Shown here: piece by piece, positions 1 to 9,403 of the stretch
How the letters are laid out: every line of letters begins with the position of its first letter
Numbering within the stretch: position 1 is the stretch's first letter
DNA from: Helicobacter sp. 13S00482-2
GTDB lineage: Bacteria > Campylobacterota > Campylobacteria > Campylobacterales > Helicobacteraceae
Reading direction: 5' to 3'
Assembly: GCF_002272795.1 (NCBI RefSeq)
Contig: NZ_MLAT01000007.1
Coordinates: 24,365 to 88,364 of the forward strand
Length of the DNA stretch: 64,000 nucleotides
The notes under the pieces: model-generated
What the model was told of the DNA's origin: nothing
Seen by the model: the letters and a program-made list of their open reading frames with translations, nothing else
The model's database searches: none
Made by a program: the position numbers and the translations under genes

Positions 1-1
1 G

Positions 2-310
2 ATTTTAGGCGCAGGAGAAGCAAGTGAAGGGAATGGGGTGAATTTACTTAGCATACATGCTAGTAAGGGACTTGAATTTACAGATGTGTATATCATTGAT
101 TTAATGGATGGTAGATTTCCTAATCGCAAATTAATGTCAAAAGGTGGGAGTCTTGAGGAAGAAAGAAGGCTTTTTTATGTTGCAACCACAAGGGCAAAAG
201 AAAATCTCTTCCTCTCTTATGCAAAAAAAGACTCCATAAAAAATATCGATTATGAGCCTTCCATTTTTTTATATGAAGCGGGAATGATACAATCTAAGCA
301 TAGATCCTAA
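2..310 (+). CDS. UvrD/PcrA-type ATP-dependent DNA helicase, C-terminal part
   Basis: This is the 3' end of a gene that begins before the window; the frame is open from base 2. The 102 visible residues include the motif V region (LLSIHASKGLEF) and the motif VI region (EERRLFYVATTRAKENL) of superfamily 1A helicases, which couple ATP hydrolysis to 3'-5' unwinding in repair and replication restart. The sequence after motif VI is short, so this is the true C-terminus. It converges on the TonB receptor gene, only 19 bases away. UvrD, PcrA and Rep cannot be told apart from this fragment. Confidence 0.85.
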   Translation: MLGAGEASEGNGVNLLSIHASKGLEFTDVYIIDLMDGRFPNRKLMSKGGSLEEERRLFYVATTRAKENLFLSYAKKDSIKNIDYEPSIFLYEAGMIQSKHRS

Positions 311-316
311 ATCGAA

Positions 317-347
317 TTGAATAAAGGATCTAAAAATCCATATTCAA
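317..347. terminator. Possible bidirectional terminator hairpin
   Basis: An imperfect inverted repeat (left arm TTGAATAAAGGAT at 317-329, right arm ATCCATATTCAA at 336-347) sits where the helicase and receptor genes converge. It overlaps the last codons of the receptor gene. There is no long T run, so this rests on position and symmetry only. Confidence 0.35.
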
Positions 348-2531
348 GCTAAGAAAATATCTCCTTCCTTCACGTGCGTATTCATAATTATTCACATAAG
401 TGGTGATAGCAACATTTTTTGCATTATGGCTTATTTGTGGATCAAAATCTATAAAATTATGATTGAGAAGATTATAAATTCCTGCGTGCACTGAAATAGA
501 TTTGCTAATATTGTAGTGCCCTCCTATGTGAAGTAGGCCAAAATTCTTGTAATAAGAACTAAAGTTAGGATTACTATTTTGCAAGTCTGCTAGAATACTA
601 TCAGATGAGATAGAACGTTTAAATTGCTTTGCTTTAAATTCTCCACGGATATAAAATCCAAAATCCCCAATTGAATAATTGATAGCTCCATTAATATTAT
701 GTTCAGGGACATAATTTAATGGGAAACCCTTGCCTTTGCCAGAAGTAATTTCTGTTTTTGTGAAAGTATAATTCACATTCAAGCCTATATTTCCATATAC
801 AACATCAATGGGTTTGATTCCAAAAAATACTTCTGCTCCATAGGTGATGGCCGTATCAGCATTGATACTATAAGAACAGTTTGTAGTGCCAGTACAAACA
901 CCTCCCCCCATCACTGGAACAATAAAACCTGTATTAACTGTCGCACTTGTGATCTTGTTCTTAAAATCATTGAAAAATCCAGTTATACCAATATCAGTCC
1001 AGTTTGTCTCAGAAAGAATAGAAAATTCATAATTAATTGAACTTTCAGGCTTGAGTTCAGGGTTTCCATAAGTAGAGGTTGCACCCTGCCTAGTGACACC
1101 ATTGACCCCATATACAAGTTGTGCAACAGTTGGGGTTTTATATCCTGTGGATATTCCACCTTTAAAAGTAAGCCATTCAAAAGCATTATATACAAGATAG
1201 GCTCTTGGGGAGGTATTGAAACCAAAAGCAGAATTATAATTTTCTCTCACGCCTAAAGTCAAAAATAAAAAATCTGTAAAGCTCCACTCATCTTCAGCAA
1301 AAAGTGCTGCGTTGTTTTGATACATAAAAGGACTACTAAATGCAATTTTATCTCTCATACTAGCAAACCAATAGCGATAACCCACGGTAAGCTTGTTGCT
1401 ATACCAGTTTTTTCCAAAAGCTGATATTAATTTGCCATCTAAGATGACATCATCTCCACGAAGCCCTCTATCCTGACCAGCTTGAGCTTTAATATCATCA
1501 GAAGCACTCTTTGGTATACCACCTGAAGTAATCAGTCTTCCTGTATTGCTTGTGGATAAATACTGAACAGAAGTGTCAGTTTTTCCAAAAGAATAATTGC
1601 CCATATGTGCAAATATTGCATTATTTTGTCTGAAATAAACATTGGGTGAATATCCCCCAGAAGCTCCATAACCAAGTGTACCAAGTAGTTGTTGTGCATT
1701 ATTATACCATTGCTCTGCATTTTGATAATCAATATAAAAATAATTTTCTTGACTTGGCGAATAAGAAATTCTTCCACCAATGCTATAAATATTTGACTCT
1801 GAAAGACCTACAATATTATTCCTACTGATGGCTTTTTCTCCACCCTTTGCATCTGGTATCACTCTAAGATTAGAAGTTGGAACAAAAGCTCGATAACTTT
1901 CAGTACCCCTTAAAGCAAGTCCCCATTTTTTTGCTTTATCTAAGGGACCTGAAGTATAAAAACTTCCTCCATATAAATTTCCAAATAGTTTTTCCTCCTG
2001 AATTGTTGTATCAATAGTAAAACTAGATGACCACTTATCAAAATTTCTTTTTGTAATAATGTTCACCACACCACCAATTGCGTCACTTCCATATAAAGTA
2101 CTCATTGGTCCTTTAATGACTTCAATCCTCTCAATAGCCCCTAAAGGAGGCATAAAAGAACTGAAAACGCCATCAGGAAAACCATTAGGAAAAACACTTG
2201 AAGTCACATTTTGTCTTTTTCCATCCATCAAAATCAAAGTGTAGCTTGCTGGCATACCACGTATAGAGATAGCATAACCCCCTGTTTTTGTAACGCCTGT
2301 ATCAATGCTCACGCCTGGAACATTTGAAATTGCCTCCGCTAAATCTCTAAAAGGCCTATCTTTTAATTGCTCTTGAGTCACAACAGAAATGGAGGCAGGA
2401 GCTTCTTTAATATCTTGCGTAAAACCTGATGCAGATACAACAGACTTATTCAGAGTGTAAGTTTTTTGCTCTTGTGCAGATAAACATAAAGGCAAAAGCC
2501 ATAGAGATTTTTTTATAAAATTCATTATCAT
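330..2531 (-). CDS. TonB-dependent outer membrane receptor (ferric siderophore or iron complex type)
   Basis: A 733-residue outer membrane receptor. A signal peptide (IKKSLWLLPLCLSA) is followed by a TonB-box-like stretch near residue 27 (TLNKSVVSASG), a plug domain (about 40-160, with IERIEVIKGPMSTLYGSDAIGG) and a 22-strand type barrel ending in the aromatic terminus (RRYFLSLNMDF) typical of BamA substrates. Such receptors import ferric siderophores or other iron complexes using energy from TonB-ExbBD. The Fur box upstream supports an iron substrate; the exact ligand cannot be read from the sequence. The first ATG (2531) has an AGAGGA ribosome site 7 bases upstream, which favours it over the second ATG two codons later. 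The gene for a PepSY protein lies just upstream on the same strand. Confidence 0.93.
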   Translation of the reverse strand: MIMNFIKKSLWLLPLCLSAQEQKTYTLNKSVVSASGFTQDIKEAPASISVVTQEQLKDRPFRDLAEAISNVPGVSIDTGVTKTGGYAISIRGMPASYTLILMDGKRQNVTSSVFPNGFPDGVFSSFMPPLGAIERIEVIKGPMSTLYGSDAIGGVVNIITKRNFDKWSSSFTIDTTIQEEKLFGNLYGGSFYTSGPLDKAKKWGLALRGTESYRAFVPTSNLRVIPDAKGGEKAISRNNIVGLSESNIYSIGGRISYSPSQENYFYIDYQNAEQWYNNAQQLLGTLGYGASGGYSPNVYFRQNNAIFAHMGNYSFGKTDTSVQYLSTSNTGRLITSGGIPKSASDDIKAQAGQDRGLRGDDVILDGKLISAFGKNWYSNKLTVGYRYWFASMRDKIAFSSPFMYQNNAALFAEDEWSFTDFLFLTLGVRENYNSAFGFNTSPRAYLVYNAFEWLTFKGGISTGYKTPTVAQLVYGVNGVTRQGATSTYGNPELKPESSINYEFSILSETNWTDIGITGFFNDFKNKITSATVNTGFIVPVMGGGVCTGTTNCSYSINADTAITYGAEVFFGIKPIDVVYGNIGLNVNYTFTKTEITSGKGKGFPLNYVPEHNINGAINYSIGDFGFYIRGEFKAKQFKRSISSDSILADLQNSNPNFSSYYKNFGLLHIGGHYNISKSISVHAGIYNLLNHNFIDFDPQISHNAKNVAITTYVNNYEYAREGRRYFLSLNMDF

Positions 2532-2562
2532 TTGTATATCCTCTTATTGATATATTAAAAAT

Positions 2563-2581
2563 GATAATGATAATTATATTG
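2563..2581 (-). promoter_or_regulatory. Fur box upstream of the TonB receptor gene
   Basis: The 19 bases GATAATGATAATTATATTG match 15 of 19 positions of the classical Fur box, with the first 12 identical. The site lies 32 bases before the receptor start codon, where a bound repressor would block the promoter. Iron-dependent repression of the receptor is the inference. Confidence 0.72.
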
Positions 2582-2631
2582 TATTAATTTTGGACAAAGA
2601 AGGTATGAAGTTTATGTCAATAAAAACAAAC

Positions 2632-3174
2632 TTAAAGACTAATATAGCCCAATAATACAGCGATAAAAAACCCTAAAACAAATGAAATGATAACTTCTCT
2701 ACGATTTTTCTTACAAAATGCAGTCATTATAACTCCACTAATATAAAACAATACCAAAGAAACCCCAAATGCGATACTGAGTATATCAAAATACCATTTT
2801 CCTTTTGCCTTATGAAGCATGATCATATTACCTATAAAACTCCTTTTTATAGATTCTATGGTTGTATTATCGCCTTGAGAATTTATAGTAATGCTATATT
2901 TTGCACTCCCTATCATCAATGAACCTCTATATTTTTTTGGCTTTATATCCTCTGGAAACGGAATATTTTCTTTTTGCATAAAATTAATCAAATAATCAAA
3001 TTGTCTATCTTGTGAAATACCTTCTGCAACAACCCACTTCTGTTTTAATGCTCCAAAATCTTGATTGATACCTGAAATATACACAATACCAGTGATTGCA
3101 AAAAGTAGTGCCATTGGCAATAAAAATACGCTCACATAAAGGTGAAATTCGCGAGAAAATTTTTTTAGGTTCAT
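2632..3174 (-). CDS. PepSY domain membrane protein
   Basis: A 180-residue inner membrane protein. One transmembrane segment lies near residues 13-34, a periplasmic PepSY-like region spans about 35-125 (SAKYSITINSQGDNTT), and two more membrane segments follow at about 130-152 and 162-179. It is the short form of the PepSY-associated TM family, often found next to TonB-dependent receptors and thought to help reduce or handle ferric complexes in the periplasm. Its position directly upstream of the receptor fits that role. No Fur box was seen in front of this gene itself. Confidence 0.75.
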   Translation of the reverse strand: MNLKKFSREFHLYVSVFLLPMALLFAITGIVYISGINQDFGALKQKWVVAEGISQDRQFDYLINFMQKENIPFPEDIKPKKYRGSLMIGSAKYSITINSQGDNTTIESIKRSFIGNMIMLHKAKGKWYFDILSIAFGVSLVLFYISGVIMTAFCKKNRREVIISFVLGFFIAVLLGYISL

Positions 3175-3257
3175 TGCAATCCTTTAAGAAAGATTAGGAA
3201 TTAAAATTCTAATAGTTAAAAGTAAATTATTTATGAAAACAGAAATTTATTTTAGTT

Positions 3258-4430
3258 TCACTTGATGATGTGGCTCACAAATTTTGAGTAATTATCTAAA
3301 ATCATTCCACCTTTTCTAAAGCCCAGCCCACAAGACTCATAAGCATAAAAAACATTGGGCTGATAATAAAACTCTCCTATTTTATTAAGCTCATAAAATT
3401 CTTGATAAACACTTTTGTGATTTTCATATATCCCACCATTTGAAATGACAGACTTCAAAGAAGTATCTAATATGTCGATATTCGCACCTTCTCTACCAAA
3501 AGCACTTTTTTTCACCTGTTGTTTGCCTTTTAATGGCTCAAAACTAGCTTCTAAAAGCAAAGGATGATTTGGAAACAAATCCCACAATAATTTCAAAAAC
3601 CTTTTACTTTGAAACATTAACGTGTAAGCAGGATTTAAAAATATGGTGTTTTTATTTTCCATCATTGAACGCATTATAAGTGCTAGTTCTGGTTCATCAA
3701 TAGCAATATTTTCCCAAGGCAAAAGCTTAAAAAGAAACTCATAATTGGCATCATTGACGAAAATACCCTGTTCCTCAGAAAATTTTACCTCATCAATATA
3801 AGAAAATTCCGTCTCAAACCCTACACTCTTGGCTATTTCCTGGAGGAATTTTGTTGTTCTTTCTTCTTCTATATTGCCCTTAACACAAGAAAATAATATC
3901 TTCCAACCTTCATAATTTTGAGAAAAATTACTCGTGTCTTCTCCCAAAGTAATCATCCGTTTAAAATTTTCTCCGATAGCTTCATAAATGTTATTGAACT
4001 GTGAAGCATGATCGTATCCATTGAATTTTAATAATGCCCATTGAATTACTGCAGTTTCATAAAGCATTGTTGGGGTATCAGCATTAAATTCAAGAAGTTT
4101 TATAGGTCTCCCATCAAGACCTCCGCTTAAATCAAAACGACCATATAAGTGCCAATGAACATCTTCTTCCCAGCTTTGCTTAATCATAGGAATCAAAACA
4201 GGAGGAATGTCTAAATCAAAAAACAAATCCTTTTCAATCACCCATTCTCCTGCCTCTATATACATATCGTAGAGTTCATTACAAGCATTATAATAATCAT
4301 CAGCTTGTTTCTGAGTGAGTTCAATCATTTCATTTTCTATATAAGGGGTATTGTCTATATCAGTATGCCAATGCAATCCAATCTCTTCAAGAGTGGCATT
4401 ATCAAGTGCTTCCAGAGGTATTATTTTCAT
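3258..4430 (-). CDS. Glutathionylspermidine synthase-like ATP-grasp protein
   Basis: A 390-residue protein of the pre-ATP-grasp/ATP-grasp family typified by the C-terminal half of E. coli Gsp and by YgiC/YjfC. Family features are LYGRFDLSGG (about 94-103), LLEFNADTPT (112-121), EGWKILFSCV and the C-terminal KSAFGREGANI nucleotide-binding stretch near 310-320. The family ligates an amine to a carboxylate with ATP; the substrate of these stand-alone bacterial members is not established, so glutathionylspermidine formation is not claimed. The start has a good AAGGA site 6 bases upstream. The gene follows the lipoprotein gene 4439-5062 by 8 bases and is probably cotranscribed with it. Confidence 0.82.
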   Translation of the reverse strand: MKIIPLEALDNATLEEIGLHWHTDIDNTPYIENEMIELTQKQADDYYNACNELYDMYIEAGEWVIEKDLFFDLDIPPVLIPMIKQSWEEDVHWHLYGRFDLSGGLDGRPIKLLEFNADTPTMLYETAVIQWALLKFNGYDHASQFNNIYEAIGENFKRMITLGEDTSNFSQNYEGWKILFSCVKGNIEEERTTKFLQEIAKSVGFETEFSYIDEVKFSEEQGIFVNDANYEFLFKLLPWENIAIDEPELALIMRSMMENKNTIFLNPAYTLMFQSKRFLKLLWDLFPNHPLLLEASFEPLKGKQQVKKSAFGREGANIDILDTSLKSVISNGGIYENHKSVYQEFYELNKIGEFYYQPNVFYAYESCGLGFRKGGMILDNYSKFVSHIIK

Positions 4431-4438
4431 GTTGTTCC

Positions 4439-5062
4439 TTATGAGCCAAAAGAGCCTGTGGTTCTAGCACCAGTAGATGCTGAATTGTTTCTGAAAAATC
4501 CACTTTTAGCACTACTAGGAGCAGAGCCCGTCCTTGCTGTAGGTGTAGTATTTTTGAAGCTATTTTTGCTTCTTTCATAGGCTTGAGGAGACTTATAATT
4601 ACGTTGCTGATTTTGCTGATAAGTGGGGTTATTAAAGAGCTTATTACCTATATAACTTCCCAATATTGCCCCTGCTGCACTTGCCAACAATGCTCCACCA
4701 AGTCCAAGTCCTGAATTTGAATTTGGATTTACTAGAGCACTTGTACCATTATCAATCTTGGTTTCTTCTTGTTTTATAAGTTTATCTATCTCTTCTTGAG
4801 AGAGCACTCTTTCATTTCCATTAATGTCCCGTACTACAACGTGAGTTTTTGCACTAGGGTATTCTTCGGCAATTTTATAAGTACCATTTTTTTGTTCTTC
4901 TAATATTACAAAAGCTCCCTTTTGCAACGTACTTGAAATATTTGGAGAGTTTTCATCTTTAGAGTTTTTTGAATCACTCCCACAAGCCACCAAAGAAACC
5001 ATAACCAAGGCACTCAGACCCCCAATCACGGTATAATCAGATATTTTTCTAAGATGTTTCAT
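4439..5062 (-). CDS. UPF0323 family lipoprotein
   Basis: A 207-residue lipoprotein with a signal peptide and lipobox (SLVACGS, lipidated Cys at residue 27). A small N-terminal domain (about 45-100) is followed by a glycine/alanine-rich membrane-like helix ([20 protein letters not shown], about 117-136) and a low-complexity Ser/Thr/Asn-rich tail. This pattern matches the UPF0323 lipoproteins of Helicobacter and Campylobacter. The glycine-zipper helix suggests membrane association, but no function is established. The start codon is preceded by AAGGATGATTGG. It lies between the Dsb-like gene and the ATP-grasp gene, an order I remember from H. pylori HP0231-HP0233. Confidence 0.8.
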   Translation of the reverse strand: MKHLRKISDYTVIGGLSALVMVSLVACGSDSKNSKDENSPNISSTLQKGAFVILEEQKNGTYKIAEEYPSAKTHVVVRDINGNERVLSQEEIDKLIKQEETKIDNGTSALVNPNSNSGLGLGGALLASAAGAILGSYIGNKLFNNPTYQQNQQRNYKSPQAYERSKNSFKNTTPTARTGSAPSSAKSGFFRNNSASTGARTTGSFGS

Positions 5063-5095
5063 CCAATCATCCTTGTCATAAAATTTTTCAGAGCC

Positions 5096-5845
5096 TCATT
5101 TTTGATATTCATAAATATAAGGAACATACTTGATAATATCTGAATCAGAAATCTTTTTACTAATGTTTTCAACCTTTTTAATCTCAGTATCCTTAGCACC
5201 ACTAGGCTTATACATAGGATTATATATCTCATTAAGAATAGATATTTTCTCGCTAGGGGTTTTAGCAGTTTTGATTTTTTCCAACACAAGAGCTGATTTT
5301 ATCCCTGATTCTCTACCTAAAAAACTAACAAGAACAAGTCTTATGTTAGTGTCTTTTAAACGAGTGTCAATATTTTTAAGTTCTTGCTGACAATGAGGGC
5401 ACATTGGATCTGAGACTATATAAGTGATTTTTTGATTTCCTTTTGTTGTTGAGGGGATAGAAATCACATAATCACTTGGTATGGACTCAAATAACGTATT
5501 GAGTTTAGCACTATTTTGCTGCTGAATATTATGGTCTTGAGTTTTTTTATAAACCTCATTTACAAGCGTTGCATCTCCTTTATTGGCACTGAAAAATACA
5601 TTACTCAAACCAATCATTGTTTTACCATCTTTGCTCACAAAAATAGGAATTTCATATCTTGTATCCATATCTTTGATAATGGCTATTTTAAAATCAGAGC
5701 TACCACTTAATGATTTTACTTCAAGTACAGATATTTTCTTTCCTGTTTGTTCTTGAAGAATCTTCACAATATTATCAGAGACATCCGCACTTAAAGCACT
5801 GATGCCAAAAGATGCGATAGCTACTATGCTTAATATTTTATTCAT
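5096..5845 (-). CDS. Periplasmic thiol:disulfide oxidoreductase, DsbC/DsbG-like (HP0231 type)
   Basis: A 249-residue secreted protein. Signal peptide residues 1-20 are followed by an N-terminal dimerisation-like region (about 22-80), a linker, and a thioredoxin-fold domain with the active site CPHC (DPMCPHCQQEL, about residues 149-152). The class forms or rearranges disulfides in periplasmic and secreted proteins. Neighbouring genes match the order around H. pylori HP0231, a dimeric periplasmic oxidoreductase. One oddity: the best cis-proline candidate (KYVPYIYEYQK) is at the very C-terminus, so the last strand and helix of the thioredoxin fold seem to be missing, unless the cis-proline lies elsewhere. 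An AAGGA site 6-7 bases upstream supports the start. Confidence 0.8.
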   Translation of the reverse strand: MNKILSIVAIASFGISALSADVSDNIVKILQEQTGKKISVLEVKSLSGSSDFKIAIIKDMDTRYEIPIFVSKDGKTMIGLSNVFFSANKGDATLVNEVYKKTQDHNIQQQNSAKLNTLFESIPSDYVISIPSTTKGNQKITYIVSDPMCPHCQQELKNIDTRLKDTNIRLVLVSFLGRESGIKSALVLEKIKTAKTPSEKISILNEIYNPMYKPSGAKDTEIKKVENISKKISDSDIIKYVPYIYEYQK

Positions 5846-5923
5846 TGATTTTTCCTTTTTTGAAGAGTTAATGCCACAAATTTTATATAAAATTAGTCAA
5901 TCAAAACAACATAAGGATATATT

Positions 5924-6502
5924 TTGAGATATTTTACTTTTTTATTAGGAATCTCTGGAGGTATTTTTCCACTTGCTTATCTCATTTACAATATTTTAGT
6001 TCAAAATTACGGGGCAGAACCAACCAAAAGAATTTTACATTTTTTGGGGGATTGGGGTATTTATTTCATACTAATTTCCCTATTATTTTCTGTTTTTTCA
6101 AAACCCTTAAAATCTAACCTATTAAATAAAAATTTAAAAATTTTAGGAAAAACGTTTGGCTTGTATGGATTGTTTTATGTGATTTTACATTTCCTAGCCT
6201 ATATGGCTTTTGAACAAAATTGGGATATCAAAAATACCTTTTATGAAATCCTACTTCGTGTGTATTTATTCTTAGGATTTTGGGGATTATTGGGACTTTT
6301 AATACTAGGATTTTTCTCGTTTTTTTTCTCAAAATATTTTTATTATCTTTCTTCGCTTTCTTATCTCATAGGTCTTCTTGGAAGTGTTCATTATCTAATA
6401 GGACAAAAGATTCCTTCTATGGCCTCATATATCATCTTTATGATATTTTTGATTCTATTTTGTGTTAAGCTTGTATCAAAAAATAAAAAACAAAGGATTT
6501 GA
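5924..6502 (+). CDS. MsrQ/YedZ-like heme-binding membrane protein
   Basis: A 192-residue integral membrane protein with six hydrophobic segments and histidines in membrane contexts (ILHFLGDWG, VILHFLAYMAF, SVHYLIGQK) as in the ferric reductase-like transmembrane family. MsrQ passes electrons from the quinone pool through heme to periplasmic MsrP, which repairs oxidised methionine. No msrP gene is visible here, so the partner must be elsewhere or different. The start is a TTG at 5924 with AAGGAT 6 bases upstream. kdsB begins one base after its stop codon, so the two are probably cotranscribed. Confidence 0.75.
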   Translation: MRYFTFLLGISGGIFPLAYLIYNILVQNYGAEPTKRILHFLGDWGIYFILISLLFSVFSKPLKSNLLNKNLKILGKTFGLYGLFYVILHFLAYMAFEQNWDIKNTFYEILLRVYLFLGFWGLLGLLILGFFSFFFSKYFYYLSSLSYLIGLLGSVHYLIGQKIPSMASYIIFMIFLILFCVKLVSKNKKQRI

Positions 6503-6503
6503 G

Positions 6504-7247
6504 ATGATTATCATTCCAGCAAGATTGCATTCAAGCAGATTTCCAAAAAAAATATTAGCTGACATTTATGGCACCCCTATGATCATCAAAACTGCTCAAA
6601 ATGCACAAAAAGTGGATGAGGTCATTATTGCTTGTGATGACAAGGAAGTACTTGAGTTATGCAATAAATACCATTTCAAAGCACTCCTTACAAATCCATC
6701 GCATACAAGCGGTACGGACAGATGTGCGGAAGTATGCAGGATTTTAAAGCTCAAAAATGATGAAGTCATTATCAATGTTCAAGCTGATGAACCATTTTTA
6801 GAAACAAAAATTATCTCTTCGCTTATTGCTTCTATGAAAAGAGCCTCCTTTATGGCAACTTGTGCAAAAATCATTGATAAAAATGAAATTTCTGATACAA
6901 ATTTAGTAAAAGTAGTTCTTAATGCATACCAAGAAGCTATTTATTTTTCAAGACTTCCTATCCCTTATAGTCGTGATGGAATGGAAAATCCATTGCTTGA
7001 TACAAATCCTTATTATGGACATTTAGGAATTTATGGCTTTTATGCTCAAACCTTACAGGAGTTTTGCGAACTCTCAAAAAGTCCTCTAGAAGATATAGAA
7101 AAACTAGAGCAACTTCGTGCAATCTATCACAAAAAAGCGATTCTCATTGAAATAGTTCAGAGTCAAAGCATCGGTATTGACACACCTAATGATCTGCAAA
7201 AAGCCTTAGATTTTATTTCGCAAACTCAACCGCACGACTCTCTCTAA
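6504..7247 (+). CDS. kdsB: 3-deoxy-manno-octulosonate cytidylyltransferase (CMP-Kdo synthetase)
   Basis: A 247-residue cytosolic enzyme that activates Kdo with CTP for the lipid A inner core. Seen are the N-terminal nucleotide-binding motif (IPARLHSSRFPKKILADI), GTDRCAEV, the metal/CTP motif NVQADEPF and the GIYGFYAQ stretch, all in family order and at normal length. I chose the ATG at 6504, with AAAGGA 6-7 bases upstream, over an in-frame start 14 codons earlier that would run into the previous gene. The 3' end overlaps the convergent rny gene by 35 bases. kdsA lies elsewhere in the window (22810-23616). Confidence 0.95.
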   Translation: MIIIPARLHSSRFPKKILADIYGTPMIIKTAQNAQKVDEVIIACDDKEVLELCNKYHFKALLTNPSHTSGTDRCAEVCRILKLKNDEVIINVQADEPFLETKIISSLIASMKRASFMATCAKIIDKNEISDTNLVKVVLNAYQEAIYFSRLPIPYSRDGMENPLLDTNPYYGHLGIYGFYAQTLQEFCELSKSPLEDIEKLEQLRAIYHKKAILIEIVQSQSIGIDTPNDLQKALDFISQTQPHDSL

Positions 7248-8784
7248 TGACATTGACTTTGATTTCACCTGGATATTGCAAAGTGTTTTCTATCTCTTGG
7301 GCAATATCCCTAGCTAATACCACACTTTGAGCATCATCGACCAAATCTGCCCGTACAATCACCCTGATTTCTTTGCCTGAATTCAATGCATAAGCTTGCT
7401 TGACACCTATTTTTTCCATTGCGATACGCTCTAAATCTTGCATTCGTTTTAAAAAGCTCTCCAAAACTTCTCTTCTAGCACCTGGTCGTCCTGCCGATAA
7501 TGCATCAGCTGTGCAAACAGCCGCGGCTTCAATACTAGCAATCTCCTCATCTCCATGATGAGACATGATGGCATTGATAACCACAGGATGTTCTTTATAG
7601 CGTTTGCAAATTTCCATCCCTAAGCTAACGTGATTGCCGCCAGATTCTTGGGTGAGTGCCTTTCCAATGTCGTGCAATAATCCTGCCCTTCTAGCAAGTT
7701 TTTCATCGCCACCAAGCTCTCCAGAAATGATGCCAGCAAGATTAGCAACCTCTATGGAATGCCCTAAGGCATTCTGTCCAAAACTTGCTCGATACTTCAT
7801 CTTACCAATGAGCTTTTTAAGTTCAGGATGCATATAGCCTAACCCCATATCCAAAACGATATTTTCTCCATCTTGGAGGATCTGTTCCTCCATTTCAGAA
7901 CTTACTTTTGCATAAACTTCTTCAATCCTAGAAGGCTGAATCCTTCCATCTTCCACTAACAATTCAACTGTTCTTGTTGCAATTGCACGTCTATAGAGAT
8001 TAAAACTGCTTAAGATGATAGTTCCAGGCGTATCATCAATAATAACATCCACGCCACTAATAGTCTCAAGGGTTTTTATATTCCTGCCCTCCTTGCCAAT
8101 GATTCGACCTTTTAGCTCATCATTAGGCAGAGTGACGACATTAATCAATCTTTCATTAGCAAATTCACCGGCAAATCGAGTGGTCGCTTGTGCAATAATA
8201 TAATTTGCTTTTTTCATCGCCTCTTCTCTAGCTTGATGCTCATATCGGCGAATCATATTTGATTTTTGAATCATTAGCTCATCTTCTAAATACTTTAGCA
8301 ACAATGACTTTGCTTCTTCTTTGGTATATCTAGTATATTCAACAAGTATGTTGAGTGCTTTTTCTTTTGCCTCTTGATATTGTCTGTGAAGTTTGCTCTG
8401 AGATTGCTGTTCGATTAAAAGTTTATTTTTTAGATCTGAAATTTTTTGTTTTTCCTCCTCAATAAACTGTATTTCACGGGCAATTTTTTGAACCATCTTG
8501 TCTTCTTTGGTTTGCAACACAGAAAGTTTATGTTCATATTCTTTGATAACTTTTAAGGTCTCTTCCTTGTGTTTATTCTCAAGTTCGAGCTCTATTTCTT
8601 TGATTTTAAACTGTCCATTTTTGAGTAAATTTTGTGCTTCATATTCAATCGCCTGAGCTTTAGCTTTAGCCTGACCGATAATAGCATTAGCATCTGAAGT
8701 AAATATTTTTTTAGCAAGAAAAAAAACACTAATACCCACGATTAGACCAAATATTATAAAACCTATCACCAAGTATTCTACCAT
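7213..8784 (-). CDS. rny: Ribonuclease Y
   Basis: A 523-residue membrane-anchored endoribonuclease that starts mRNA decay. An N-terminal transmembrane helix (about 3-25) is followed by a long coiled coil (about 30-190), a KH RNA-binding domain (about 210-275, with LKGRIIGKEGRNIKTLE) and an HD phosphohydrolase domain with GLLHDIGKAL near residue 367 supplying the metal-binding His-Asp pair. Length and order are standard. The start region overlaps the upstream folate cyclo-ligase gene by 56 bases on the same strand, and the end overlaps kdsB on the other strand. Confidence 0.95.
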   Translation of the reverse strand: MVEYLVIGFIIFGLIVGISVFFLAKKIFTSDANAIIGQAKAKAQAIEYEAQNLLKNGQFKIKEIELELENKHKEETLKVIKEYEHKLSVLQTKEDKMVQKIAREIQFIEEEKQKISDLKNKLLIEQQSQSKLHRQYQEAKEKALNILVEYTRYTKEEAKSLLLKYLEDELMIQKSNMIRRYEHQAREEAMKKANYIIAQATTRFAGEFANERLINVVTLPNDELKGRIIGKEGRNIKTLETISGVDVIIDDTPGTIILSSFNLYRRAIATRTVELLVEDGRIQPSRIEEVYAKVSSEMEEQILQDGENIVLDMGLGYMHPELKKLIGKMKYRASFGQNALGHSIEVANLAGIISGELGGDEKLARRAGLLHDIGKALTQESGGNHVSLGMEICKRYKEHPVVINAIMSHHGDEEIASIEAAAVCTADALSAGRPGARREVLESFLKRMQDLERIAMEKIGVKQAYALNSGKEIRVIVRADLVDDAQSVVLARDIAQEIENTLQYPGEIKVNVIRESRAVEFAK

Positions 8785-9370
8785 TGATTCCTCTTTTTAG
8801 TTTGCAACCCTCACTAATCACAATATCGCCTACAATATCGTGCCCATCGGTAATTTTTTCTTTAGAATATATTACCTTTCTGCTTACAAAAATAATATTT
8901 GGGCGATAGGAAAGATTTGCAAAAAACCTATCATACATCCCCTTCCCAAAACCTATTCGTCTAAAATCTCTATCAATGCCTATAAATGGGACTATAGCCG
9001 TATCTATTTTAATTAAATCAAATAAAGATTTTTCAGATTCAAAGATACCATATTTATTTTTTGTCAAGGGTAAACGAAATGGTATCATTTTAAAACTAAC
9101 CCCCTCCACATATGGAATAAAAATTTTTATCTCTCTTTGTTTTTTAAGCCAATAAATTAGAGGATAAATATTTAATTCCATTTCTATTGGGCAATATAGC
9201 AAAATATTCTTGCTTTTTAGATTAAGGATTTCTTTTTTTAGGATTGCATTTACTCTTTTATCTTTGGAATTAGAACCCCTAGACAAGCTCATCAATTCTT
9301 TCTTGCAAAAATTACGAAAATCAGCCTTTATGATCGCTCCTTTAATTTGTCTTGATGTATAATACACCAT
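8729..9370 (-). CDS. 5-formyltetrahydrofolate cyclo-ligase family protein
   Basis: A 213-residue protein that converts 5-formyltetrahydrofolate to 5,10-methenyltetrahydrofolate using ATP. Family features are the early basic region (KADFRNFCKKEL), LLYCPIEMELN, and the C-terminal substrate/phosphate loop RRIGFGKGMYDRFFA near residues 137-151. The first ATG (9370) has no clear ribosome site, and the homologous region starts near residue 14, so a later alternative start is possible. The last 18 or so residues are encoded by DNA that also codes for the start of rny, an unusually long overlap for this window. Confidence 0.85.
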   Translation of the reverse strand: MVYYTSRQIKGAIIKADFRNFCKKELMSLSRGSNSKDKRVNAILKKEILNLKSKNILLYCPIEMELNIYPLIYWLKKQREIKIFIPYVEGVSFKMIPFRLPLTKNKYGIFESEKSLFDLIKIDTAIVPFIGIDRDFRRIGFGKGMYDRFFANLSYRPNIIFVSRKVIYSKEKITDGHDIVGDIVISEGCKLKRGINGRILGDRFYNIWSNRGY

Positions 9371-9403
9371 TGTGATTTTTGTAAAGATAAAAAGGATTTG
9401 AAA

